Origin: Aporrectodea caliginosa | Lineage: Eukaryota > Annelida > Clitellata > Crassiclitellata > Lumbricidae | Length of the DNA stretch: 64,000 nt | Reading direction: 5' to 3' | NCBI GenBank assembly: GCA_020284085.1 | Contig: JACEVL010000415.1 | Coordinates: forward strand, 2,238,227-2,302,226 | Shown: one piece after another, positions 53,734 to 64,000 of the stretch | How positions within the stretch are numbered: the stretch's first letter is position 1 | How the letters are laid out: the number at the start of each line of letters is the position of its first letter | Translations under genes and position numbers: made by a program | Notes under the pieces: model-generated | Told to the model about the DNA's origin: nothing | The model's database searches: none | Seen by the model: the letters and a program-made list of their open reading frames with translations, nothing else

Positions 53734-53833
53734 CCAATGGTGAGCCTTCGATGTCATTCCATTTTCCTCAGCATAGGTTGGGGCTAGTGTGCTGGTTAAA
53801 GGAAATTTAAAATTTGTGAATGCTGTACTCTGC
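53734..53833 (+). repeat. 100-bp perfect direct repeat, copy 2
   Basis: Second copy of 52751-52850. Perfect identity suggests a recent duplication or an assembly effect. Confidence 0.9.
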
Positions 53834-54431
53834 TCTGAACTGACACAGTTGAACACAATTAAGTCGAGTTCAACATCCCAACAGATGTTTGTTCAAGAAT
53901 TTCTGCTTGTTTTGGCATATTTATCAAATGAATTGTTTGTTAAAGTAGGTAAGATAGAAGAAATTCAAGGCTCGTTTATCTGCATGTCTTGGCCAGGGAC
54001 ATGGCATGCGAATTTGACCAAATCTTGAAACTTTGTTGATGGTAGCACCTTGGAGTAGATATCTTTGAGTGGCACTACATGTACAATTGAACATAAATGC
54101 TGGGAATGAATGAATTTAAGAACTTAGCCACTGAAAGTGGCCTATTTTGCAGTTATAATCATGATTCCAGTTTGTATTGAGAATAGAATTATAATATGAA
54201 TCATATTGTTATCTAGCCAATGGTGTGAAAAATTATGACTATGGCGGATGATATCTACATAACAGAATTCTTTAGCTTGCTCAACATAGACAGAACTGTT
54301 AGAATGAAGATTATTGTTATCAGTATACACTAAAGAAATTTTTCGTTTCTCATCAAGTAAATAATTGGAGAAAATAAACCCAATAAATTGCATTCATAGT
54401 TTTTGAGCAGAAGTCAAATTTCTTATATACT
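53834..54431. other. No gene seen
   Basis: AT-rich spacer up to the hAT target duplication. Confidence 0.4.
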
Positions 54432-54439
54432 TCTGTACT

Positions 54440-55388
54440 CAGGGCCGGATTTACTATGGGGCAAATGAGGCAGCTGCCTCAGGGCCCCCACCAATTCCAC
54501 CAAACACCAAAAAATAGATAAATAGAAATAAATGTAATAAATATTGTAAATAGACCTACAAAACTAAAAATAGTAGATATTAGTCATATTACTTGTAACT
54601 AATTGTCAGCGTCGCGATATAAAAATGTAAGCGCTATATAAATATATTATAAACTGAGTCTGATGTTGATTTCCGGCAAGATGATGGCCACAAAAGATTT
54701 GAAGTCTGTGTTTCCTAACATTGATATCATGCTGCGCATATATCTATGTATGATGGTCTCAAATTGCAGTGGAGAAAGATCCTTTTCCAAGCTTAAAATA
54801 ATAAAAAATCGTCTTAGAACAACTTTGGACCAGGAGAAGTTAAATTGGCTGTCACTGATGAGCATTGAAAGCGATGTCTTGCGAAGCATTGACTTTCGTG
54901 ACATCATTAAAGACTTCGCTAATAGCAAAGCAAGAAAAGTGTCAATATATCTATGTATGATGGTCTCAAATTGCAAGAAAAGTGTCAATATATCTATGTA
55001 TGATGGTCTCAAATTGCAGTGGAGAAAGATCCTTTTCCAAGCTTAAAATAATAAAAAATCGTCTTAGAACAACTTTGGACCAGGAGAAGTTAAATTGGCT
55101 GTCACTGATGAGCATTGAAAGCGATGTCTTGCGAAGCATTGACTTTCGTGACATCATTAAAGACTTCGCTAATAGCAAAGCAAGAAAAGTGTCAATAAGT
55201 TGATCATACTGTGATTACTGTCATTACTGTGACTGTGACTCTGTGAGTGAAGTGACTTCAAGTGAGTCTGTCTGTACTCTGTAGTACAGTTAAAGATGTA
55301 ACTTACCTACAGACTACAGTACATTAGTTATTAGTTAATAGTTAATTATAAAAAAGTATTCCATACTGTTTGGCTAAATCCGGCCCTG
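54440..55388 (+). mobile_element. hAT element, internally deleted, with transposase C-terminus
   Basis: Termini CAGGGCCGGATTTA and TAAATCCGGCCCTG are perfect inverted repeats, flanked by the 8-bp TSD TCTGTACT at 54432-54439 and 55389-55396. Inside, 54663-55046 encodes the hAT C-terminal dimerisation region (S-G-E-R-S-F-S-K-L-K-I-I-K-N-R-L-R, then L-S-L-M-S-I-E-S-D). The last 210 bp of this region (54738-54947) are repeated at 54988-55197, joined by a 40-bp hybrid. The DDE catalytic part and zinc finger are missing, so the copy depends on a full-length relative. Confidence 0.92.
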
Positions 55389-55396
55389 TCTGTACT

Positions 55397-56204
55397 GAAT
55401 AGCAATATAATATCTGGTGTTGAAATACATGTGCAATGAATTTTTCATGCAGATCCTGTACTGAATACCAAACTACTAAATACCAAAACAAGTACTGAGT
55501 ACTGATAATGATGGATTTAACTGTATCAGTCCTGTATCGACTAACAAAACCTTTCAGTATTTAGCTTTGTTACTCTCCAATACATAATTTGATTGGCAGC
55601 AAGATGTAACAAAATAGTGCTGAAAACATCTGTGTGGGCTAAAAATATCTATTATTCACTTGCAAAATAACTCATTAAAATGTAAACTAATGCATAGAAA
55701 ACATGCTGAGCAATAAATAACATATGGATTACAAAGTACAGTACTTGGCTGAATTTAAAATCTACTAGCAAAACTCTACTCAGTTCATCCTATGTGAGAA
55801 ATGAAAAGCACTTGTGACAAAACTGTAACATTGTAAATGGTTTTTTGTAGGAATATATTATTTACAGTAATTTAATTCTGTCAAAACTTTATATTCCCTT
55901 TTCACAATAAAGTTCTAAACTCTCATTTGCAGGACCCTTTTTTGTGTAAATAGGAAAATTAAAAAATTACAGTTTCTGTATTGTTCTAACGTAAAGTGAA
56001 CAATAACTCATAATCGTTCAAGATACTCCTCTTCTTTAATGCTTGTTCACCTAATTAAAAAGTTCACCTGAATAAAATTAGAAATACATAATTCAGTGGC
56101 GAGAGTCAGCACCTTTTTAAAACACAGAAAGTTCGTGTTTGTTTCATGCAGATTTTGGTTCCAAATATAAAAACAACTGTCACATGAGTCACTAACTAAG
56201 TTAA
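55397..56204. other. Intergenic / GEN1 3' flank
   Basis: AT-rich, no coding signal. It contains the presumed 3' UTR of the minus-strand GEN1 gene; no clear polyadenylation signal could be assigned. Confidence 0.4.
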
Positions 56205-57790
56205 TCATTTGTAGCCTTCATGGACGGACGACTGTATCGTTGTCGGTGCTAAATGAGCCAGTGTTTCCATTTTTGTCCCATTCGCAAACTTTAACCTGAG
56301 TCTCTCTGCAAGGGAAACTGTTGCGATTGACGGTGTTTGAACACAGGACAATCTAGGCTCGTCACTTTCACAGCACGACGCTTCCAAATTACATCCACCT
56401 TTGGTAGACTGCATTGTGGGAGAGCTTGTTACGTCAACAAAAGCAACCCCTTCAGGCGTTTTACTCAACACATCTACCCATTCTGATGTTGCACAAGATG
56501 GAAGATAATCAAACAAGTCTGCTTGACTATCATCCAACATTGTGCTTTTGTAGAGTACACTTTCTCGATAGCTAGCATTGTACGATGAATCTAGATCATT
56601 CAATATTGACGTCTCAATGCCAAAATTTCCATATTGACTGTCACTCCATGGACACACTGTTGGTAATGAAGTAAGTGGGCTGATACAATGAAGTTTCGTA
56701 ACTGCAGCTGCTCTTGGTAGAAGTTGGTCTTCTAAATGATGATCATTCTTATCTTGATTCTGATCACTTTTTCTTTCCAAGTCAGAAGCAGTATTACCGG
56801 TACACAAACTTTGTGGTTCCACCTTACTATCTGTGCATCCAATTTTTTTGGGGGGAAAGTCAGACAAATTCCTACAATTTTCAAAGAATTTCTGGCTTTG
56901 TGTGTGGCAAAATTTCAAAGAATTACTATCCTCATTGTTATCGAATTTTTTCAAAGAAAAATCTGGCATCCAATTCAATTTCTCCAAATCCTCTGAGCTG
57001 TCAGAGTGATCCAGCGATTTCAAAGACAAGCCCTTCAAATGGTCGGATATTTTCCGGTTGTCCTTACATGCTAATTTTCCTGCACATCTAGAAATGGTGA
57101 ACGTATCTATAGCAGATATCTGCAGATTCTGATCTGGTTCTTCAGAAGCTGAACAAATAGTTTTATCTGAAACACCAGAATTCTGCTTAGTTCCTTTTCT
57201 AGAATTTGACTTGCGGTTGCAATGTATTAGCCCTCCCTGACGCTGGAGGGCTAATCTCTGCCCCAAGGGCAAGTAAAACTCAGAAGAAGAGTCACTATCA
57301 TCTAATTCCAACAACTCTTGCTTCTCCTGAATGGTGCTTGCAATGACAGAGCCGGTATCACCGTTTAACGTTTTAGAGACGGCTCCAGATGATGGAGCAT
57401 TCTCATTATTTTCTTGTGATGATGAAGTATCCACATTTTTATCAAACCAATAGCAGTCATCATCGCTCGAATCAGAACTGATCACAAATCGCGGCGGCTT
57501 CTGGCGTTTGCAAACTGATTTTTCGCTGATGGAAGCCATTGACTTTGACTTTCTAAGGCTGCTCCTCACAAGCTGATCAAATTCGTCAAATGCTTCAGTC
57601 ACACCTGTATGTATATGTTTGGGCAGACAATGAGGTGACGATACCTTTCCAGGCTGACAAGTAGGAAGGTTTTTACTATGCTTTTGTTTAATCTCTTTTC
57701 CTTTTGGTTCTTGTAACATTGGCAGGTTCTGAAAACGCTCTGTAAGTTTGGAAATTTCATCAGATTGAAGTGGAGAAGGAATCTTTTTCG
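56205..57790 (-). CDS. GEN1: GEN1 last exon: disordered C-terminal tail
   Basis: One long exon of about 528 codons starts after acceptor ttcttaacag at 57791-57792 and ends with TGA at 56205-56207. It begins K-K-I-P-S-P-L-Q-S-D, is Ser/Asp/Lys-rich and low in hydrophobic residues, so it is probably disordered. It contains acidic serine runs (V-I-S-S-D-S-S-D-D-D, L-D-D-S-D-S-S-S-E) that look like CK2-type phosphorylation sites. Two similar short motifs, L-G-Q-R-L-A-L-Q-R near residue 155 and L-A-E-R-L-R-L-K-F near the C-terminus, resemble the L-R-Q-R-L-K-L-R-F end of vertebrate GEN1. Their role is unknown to me. Confidence 0.85.
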
Positions 57791-60700
57791 CTGTTAAGAA
57801 ATAAATAAAAACGACTGACTAGACACAACAGATGGCCATTTCAGCAACATCTATTAGACTAATAATGTTATGTGAACAGATGTGCAAATAACATAATTAT
57901 ATTTTGATAACTGGACTAAGTAATCAAAACTGCCTTTCACTGTTTACTGAGTGGAGTCCGTAATGTCGTTCTGAGCATGGCAAAGACTCAACTCTACGCA
58001 GGCTTTAGACTGCTCTCCATATCAACAAATGCCTGGAATTTTACTGAATTTGTAACTAGGCTTTGTGTGCCAACTTGATAGAACTGATAATGAAACTGTT
58101 ACAGACATCACACAACTTCATACGTTAGGTCAGAAGGTTGCACTTGGACCTCCATTTTATATCTCTGGACAACCCCTCTGACTTGATGCAGCACTCGTGA
58201 ATAAGCTGGTGCCCTGCGCTTAGCTTTCAAGTGGTGCTTTAGGAATTTAGAGTTTACGATTACAAACTGGCACAGTAAGCAGACTTCAAAACTACTCTAC
58301 AGGAAGTTTATTTGTAATATGAATCTAATAAGTAAGTACTACAATGCTAATTCAGGTTGAAATTAAACACAAATCTACCTACGTTTTTGCCTTTGTTCTT
58401 TTCCTCTTGTCTGTCTTTCATCTTCAAAGGCAGCAACCATGTCAGGGAAAGCAATTCTAAACATCTCCTGTTCCTCGACTGTCGTGTAATATTCTGAGGT
58501 TGTCATCGGGTCACCATCTGCCAATCAAAGCACACACAGAACAGAATAACATCAAAACCAATTTAAAGTAGCACTTTGACAAACTAAAAAAACTACTACT
58601 AAAAAACTACTAAAATAAAAACTAAAGTACTGACATAATGAAACAATAAAATAAAATAAATGACCAGTAAAATAACCTAACTAAAATAAAACACTAATAA
58701 AGAAAACAATTACTTTTTTGACTTCACTCCCTAAGGACTTCATATATACTAAGCTTACATAAAATTCTACATTGAAATTACGATTAAAAAACAGTAACAA
58801 CATGTAAGTTTAATCTAATAACGATCATTTATTTTCTTAAACGATCGGTTAACTGTGGTTAAAACCCTGATCTAGTACTAACCTATCTTGTGCCATTCTA
58901 CCTCAAAACAAGACACTCCCTGTCTAGTGCGCATCTTCACAATTCTGTAAAGCAGAAAATCATTACTCAGATGTAATAACACTACACAACTGAAAAATAT
59001 TTAATACTGGATACTTAAATGCAATTTAATGTAACAATGCAACTGGACAACAATACTTAACACTTCAACGACGAGAGTGTACTAAAAGTGACTGGGAAAC
59101 CAATGCAGCTTATCGTTAAAGTGTTAACTGGATAGCTGCTTTCTATTGGTTACCCATGTCCACAGAGCACAATCCACTTTCCTGAGCACAAACACTGGTG
59201 CAAGCAGCTTACCAATGCAATATTACTCATCCTGGGTGCTTAGCCCCACCACAGAAACGTGTTGGCCTCTCAATTCTCCATCTGAGGTTCCACTCATAGT
59301 CATTTTAGTCATTTACATAATTTTCCATTGAACATGTGTTCAATAAAATCATGACATTTGTACCATCATACTTCAGTGCTACATACTGCAGTTTGTCAGT
59401 GAGCTTGTCAATGAACACGAATATTATTATAACAATATAGTCTGTAAGAAGAAATCTAGCTAATTACTGGATTGTTGTCACAGTGCAGCTCCGATAAAAG
59501 ACCATACATACACCTGAGGACTTTAATATATGCACAGTGATAGACTGATTTCCCTACCTTACTATACCTGTACTTTCAAATTCATGTGAGTATAACCATA
59601 ACTTATTTAAATTTACTGAAATAACCATGCCCTCACCCAGTCACCCACGTGCTTGAGGGACAGACACTATTTTACATATCTGAAATTAAACATTTACCTA
59701 AATGGACGCAGGCTCTGGCTGCTAGGAATACCTGAACGAATCAATGCATCCATATCAAATAGCGTCAGGAGTGGCAGCATCTTACTCATAGTGTATTCTT
59801 CTGGCCATTCCAAGCGACCATGAGCATAGTTCTGTTTGAACATTGAAAACAACCAGCTTTAAATGCATACATTGTTATCTGCAATGCAGCAACTTTTCAC
59901 ATCACATTCATTAATTCTGAAAGACTGAAACATACTCTGAGGCGCTCCTGGCCCAGCCACGGCTAAAGAATAAAGATTTCAGCAACTGGAAAAACCACAT
60001 GCAAAAATGCGAGTCTAAAGAATGGAAGTTTCTCCTACGGGCCATCTGACATCCTGTCTCAGAGGTGTCACGGACTAATTTTGCCCAATGGATTGATATG
60101 GGAATGCAGTTTTGTTTAGAAGCAATTAATGCTTTTTGTACATGGCAATGGTACCAGAAAAGTTTTCAAATTAGATTAAATAAAGGACAACCCAAAAGTT
60201 TCTTTTGGAGGTAACTAACAGGTAAATAGAAGAACGGGTCTTTTCATGAGTCTCATAATATATTAAAACATAATTTGATATTTATGTAGAACCATATTCT
60301 TAGGCCTTGGAAAGTCTATAAATGAAAGATTACCTACCACAAGTTTAAACATTTTCGGGCGTTTCCAAATGAGTCTCTGCTGTTGGGGAACTTTATCTTT
60401 GTCCACAAGAAATTCATCAACAACCTCAAAAAGAAGATAGTAAAACAAACAGAAAATAAATATCAGTCAAACGAAGCGTGGGTGATTACTAGTTTCAACT
60501 CAATCTTCTAACGTCACAAGAACAGATTGCTCTAATCTAATCTTCTGGCTTCGTAAGATTACACAACTCCAGTCTATTGAGGTAATTAAAATGGAATTAT
60601 TTACTGGTAATTTTTTGTCATGCATAATGTCTTGGAACATCTAAAGCTCCAAATAAAGAAATTTTTAAGAAGTTAACAAAGTAGAGCTTCACAAAAGTTC

Positions 60701-60946
60701 ATCCATCTGAATACCACAAGTGCACTAATGTAACCAAAAAGGATTGACAACACTCAGATTTAGTTACTGGAATGCAGAGCCTTTTAATCATCCACAGCAC
60801 AAAATCAGCTTTTCAAACATGACTTTTGTGAGGTATATAGAGATGAGATAAAGAATGATCACCAAGACACGAATACTAGACCTCTTTGTATGGAAATCCA
60901 GGCGATGCTAGAGCTCTTCGGCAGATATTCACTTCACCTGGCTTCT
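56205..60946 (-). CDS. GEN1: GEN1-like Holliday-junction resolvase, 3' exons only
   Basis: Six minus-strand exons with GT/AG borders and consistent phases: 60946-60882, 60424-60338, 59831-59698, 58944-58883, 58517-58383, 57790-56205. They encode R-A-L-A-S-P-G-F-P-Y-K-E, V-V-D-E-F-L-V-D-K-D-K and R-L-E-W-P-E-E-Y, then the chromodomain-like I-V-K-M-R-T-R-Q-G-V-S-C-F-E-V-E-W, then V-E-E-Q-E-M-F-R-I-A-F-P. This order matches the segment after the nuclease core in animal GEN1 (I recall F-P-F-H-E-V-I-Q-E-F-L and I-V-K-T-R-I-R-N-G in the human protein). GEN1 is a nuclear structure-specific nuclease that cleaves Holliday junctions symmetrically. The N-terminal XPG-N and XPG-I nuclease exons are not in the window and should lie beyond 64000. 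The donor after exon 60882 (gtctag) is weak; the donor at 58382 (gtaggt) was chosen over 58378 because it keeps phase. Confidence 0.88.
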
Positions 60947-61476
60947 CTAAAATTCAAAAATCTCGCTATTCAGCTAATCCTACTACTGGTAAATGACCTG
61001 CATGGACTGCAAGCATTGACTAAACGAGCTGCTTGAAATCAGACTACAATCCTTGTGTAATCTCCATTGTTTCCTTACTCAACAAAAATAAGAAAAGGTT
61101 TAAACAAAAATGCATTGATAAAATCATCTGTAATCGTAATCTCAAATTTTTTAAACATTACTTAAAAGCCAAGTGTAGGGCACCACAAACACTGCATCAT
61201 ATCAGGGGAGATATCCATTCAGCACATCCTCAAAAGCTGGGTCTTGGTTTGACGTTAAGTTCCTGCCAATACACAGACAGGACAATAGCAGCATAAAGAA
61301 AATTTGACCCTTCATCATAGGTCACAAAAGACTCTGCTCAGTAACTTAACCCCGAATGCAGCATTGCTGCCACCATGGTCAAATTATTCTGTTTGCAGGA
61401 AATATTGCATTAGAAAGAAATGTTGAGACCCACTGGAGAGACATATTTCCTTGAAGGGGCATTGTACCTGATTGCA
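60947..61476. other. Presumed GEN1 intron, no feature
   Basis: No exon matching the GEN1 nuclease core was found between the 60946 acceptor and the TTAA element. The plus-strand open frame at 61033-61296 lacks motifs. Confidence 0.45.
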
Positions 61477-61480
61477 TTAA

Positions 61481-63965
61481 CCCCTTTACCGTGGAATTAA
61501 ATTTTTCTTAACTCTCACCCAGCGTGGAATTATTTTCAAAAATTTTTTTTCGTTATATTCTGATATTTAGCATAATCAAGGTCAGGGATTCGATTTATCG
61601 TAGTGGCGATAGTGTCGGAATGTTGCTATTCAAGATGGCGGCCAATATTGGCGCCAAAACAGAAAACAGTATATATCAGGTCATAGGTAAGCTACAATAA
61701 TAACTGAAGTATTAAATTTAACATTATCAAGGTCAAGGAATCGATTTATCGCAGTGGCGATAGTGTCGGAATGTTACTTTCCAAGATGGCGGCCAATATT
61801 GGCGCCAAAACAGAAACCAGTATATTTCAGGTCAGAGGTAAGCTACAATTACAGTTGCAGTGTCGAATATAATATTTTCAAGGTCAAGGAATCGATTTAT
61901 CGTAGTGGCGATAGTGTCGGAATGTTACTATCCAAGATGGCGGCCAATATTGGCGCCAAAACAGAAAACAGTATATATCAGGTCATAGGTAAGCTACAAT
62001 TATAACTGAAGTATTAAATTTGACATTATCAAGGTCAAGGAATCGATTTATCGTAGTGGCGATAGTGTCGGAATGTTACTATCCAAGATGGCGGCCAATA
62101 TTGGCGCCAAAACAGAAAACAGTATATATCAGGTCATAGGTAAGCTACAATAATAACTGAAGTATTAAATTTAACATTATCAAGGTCAAGGAATCGATTT
62201 ATCGCAGTGGCGATAGTGTCGGAATGTTACTATCAAGATGGCGGCCAATATTGGCGCCAAAACAGAAAACAGTATATTTCAGGTCAGAGAGGTAAGCTAC
62301 AATTACAGTTGCAGTGTCGAATATAATATTTTCAAAGTCAAGGAATCGATTTATCGTATTGGCCGCCATCTTGGATAGTAACATTACGACACTATCGCCA
62401 CTACGATAAATCGAATCCTTGACCTTGAAAATATTATATTCGACACTGCAACTGTAATTGTAGCTTACCTCTGACCTGAAATATACTGTTTTCTGGTTTG
62501 GCGCCAATATTGGCCGCCATCTTGGATAGTAACATTCAGTCACTATCGCCACTACGATAAATAGAATCCTTGACCTTGAAAATATTATATTCGACACTGC
62601 AACTGTAATTGTAGCTTACCTCTGACCTGAAATATACTGTTTTCTTTTTTGGCGCCAATATTGACCGCCATCTTGGATAGTAACATTCCGACACTATCGC
62701 CACTACGATAAATCGAATCCTTGACCTTGAAAATATTATATTCGACACTGCAACTGTAATTGTAGCTTACCTCTGACCTGAAATATACTGTTTTCTGGTT
62801 TGGCGCCAATATTGGCCGCCATCTTGGATAGTAACATTCAGTCACTATCGCCACTACGATAAATAGAATCCTTGACCTTGAAAATATTATATTCGACACT
62901 GCAACTGTAATTGTAGCTTACCTCTGACCTGAAATATACTGTTTTCTTTTTTGGCGCCAATATTGACCGCCATCTTGGATAGTAACATTCCGACACTATC
63001 GCCACTACGATAAATCGAATCCTTGACCTTGAAAATATTATATTCGACACTGCAACTGTAATTGTAGCTTACCTCTGACCTGAAATATACTGTTTTCTTT
63101 TTTGGCGCCAATATTGGCCGCCATCTTGGATAGTAACATTCCGACACTATCACCACTACGATAAATCGAATCCTTGACCATGAAAATATTATATTCGACA
63201 CTGCAACTGTAATTGTAGCTTACCTCTGACCTGAAATATACTGTTTTCTTTTTTGGCGCCAATATTGGCCGCCATCTTGGATAGTAACATTCCGACACTA
63301 TTGCCACTACGATAAATCGAATCCTTGACCTTGAAAATATTATATTCGACACTGCAACTGTAATTGTAGCTTACCTCTGACCTGAAATATACTGTTTTTT
63401 GGTTTGGCGCCAATATTGGCCGCCATCTTGGATAGTAACATTCAGTCACTATCGCCACTACGATAAATAGAATCCTTGACCTTGAAAATATTATATTCGA
63501 CACTGCAACTGTAATTGTAGCTTACCTATGACCTGATATATACTGTTTTCTGTTTTGGCGCCAATATTGGCCGCCATCTTGGATAGTAACATTCCGACAC
63601 TATCGCCACTACGATAGATCGATTCCTTGACCTTGATAATGTTAAATTTAGTACTTCATTTGTTATTGTAGCTTACCTGTGACCTGATATATACTGTTTT
63701 CTGTGTTGGCGCCAATATTGTCCGCCATCTTGGTTTCAAATGCATTTTGGGGGGTGATCCCGTGGTCGGATTTTGTCGGATTTTGGATATGTTATTCAGC
63801 AATGGAAACCGAGCAGGAAACCGTTTAAAAAGCTTCGGAAGCAATATTGCCCAGGTCTAACTACAAATTGCCTGGACTAACTATCGTAGCCCGAGTTAAC
63901 TCGGGCTCCACGGTATGAGAACGGATTACGCAGCCCGAGTTAACTCGGGCTCCACGGTAAAGGGG
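61481..63965. mobile_element. Palindromic TTAA element with opposed 151-bp repeat arrays
   Basis: TTAA at 61477-61480 and 63966-63969 flanks perfect 15-bp inverted ends CCCCTTTACCGTGGA / TCCACGGTAAAGGGG, suggesting a piggyBac-like or Kolobok-like non-autonomous element. The interior is five tandem units of about 151 bp in one orientation (anchors near 61610, 61757, 61911, 62062, 62212). They meet nine units in the opposite orientation (62393 to 63598), with the turn-around near 62358. Units contain TCAAGGTCA, CAAGATGGCGGC and TTGGCGCCAA. Two unit variants alternate with a 302-bp period in the second arm. Minus-strand open frames of about 104 codons are by-products of the repeats. If the GEN1 5' exons lie beyond 64000, this sits in a GEN1 intron. 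Confidence 0.88.
63889..63950. repeat. Two copies of an 18-bp perfect palindrome
   Basis: GCCCGAGTTAACTCGGGC occurs at 63889-63906 and 63933-63950, each followed by TCCACGGTA. The second abuts the terminal inverted repeat of the TTAA element, so these are subterminal repeats, possible transposase-binding sites. Confidence 0.9.
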
Positions 63966-64000
63966 TTAAACCTGCCAAATGCTCACAGACAGCAAATACC

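Noticed and set aside
52751..53833. LTR retrotransposon with 100-bp LTRs
   Set aside because: The repeats do not begin TG and end CA, no TSD or primer-binding site is present, and the 880-bp interior has no gag or pol coding.
62585..63503. Series of 104-codon minus-strand open frames
   Set aside because: They repeat every 151 bp with the non-coding repeat unit of the TTAA element; there is no start context or splice evidence, and units with indels break them freely.

Overview
The window is from an animal (metazoan) genome, most likely an invertebrate and plausibly marine; the sequence does not let me name the species. The evidence is spliceosomal exons with GT/AG borders, a recognisable GEN1 (XPG-family nuclease) gene, and a dense mix of CR1/L2/Jockey-like and RTE-like LINEs, hAT and TTAA-target DNA transposons, tRNA-like SINE heads and satellites. 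There is no bacterial gene organisation. Most of the 64 kb is repetitive, and only two host genes are supported with any confidence.

Layout. 1-1230: no gene. 1233-1527: a perfect 64-bp inverted repeat. 1705-8545: four broken LINEs, all on the minus strand, and a decayed Gag-like coiled-coil ORF. 8554-22205: one large tandem array of about 0.53-0.66 kb units (6 plus 15 recognisable copies), split at 12397-14292 by a 5'-truncated RTE-like LINE. 22206-26850: the array edge, a mariner-like transposase remnant, a hAT MITE with perfect 8-bp target duplications, a 419-bp tandem duplication and RTE/LINE debris. 27156-41001: exons that may form one plus-strand gene for a single-pass membrane protein with a 31-residue VNTR repeat. 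Its introns hold LINEs, MITEs and microsatellites. 41005-53900: tRNA-like SINE heads, minisatellites, a transposase-like pseudogene cut by a TTAA element, a long uninterrupted reverse-transcriptase ORF with an endonuclease-like tail, and a CR1-like LINE with a 439-residue open frame. 54440-55388: an internally deleted hAT element that keeps transposase C-terminal coding sequence. 56205-60946: the 3' part of GEN1 on the minus strand (six exons). 61481-63965: a 2.5-kb TTAA-flanked element made of two opposed arrays of about 151-bp repeats.

The transposons can be ordered in places by target duplications. An RTE copy sits inside an L2-like LINE (TSD ACTCCTGAGT), another RTE copy sits inside the satellite array (CCCTTA), and a third lies in the putative VNTR-gene intron (AATATGTA). 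A TTAA element sits inside a transposase-like pseudogene.

The most unusual structures are three. The satellite units carry an exon-like 126-bp segment with splice-site-like borders and a Pol III A-box match. The palindromic TTAA element repeats nuclear-receptor-, YY1- and E2F-like motifs in every unit. The VNTR membrane-protein gene has repeat indels that shift and partly restore its reading frame. All functional statements are inferences from sequence; no search was run.
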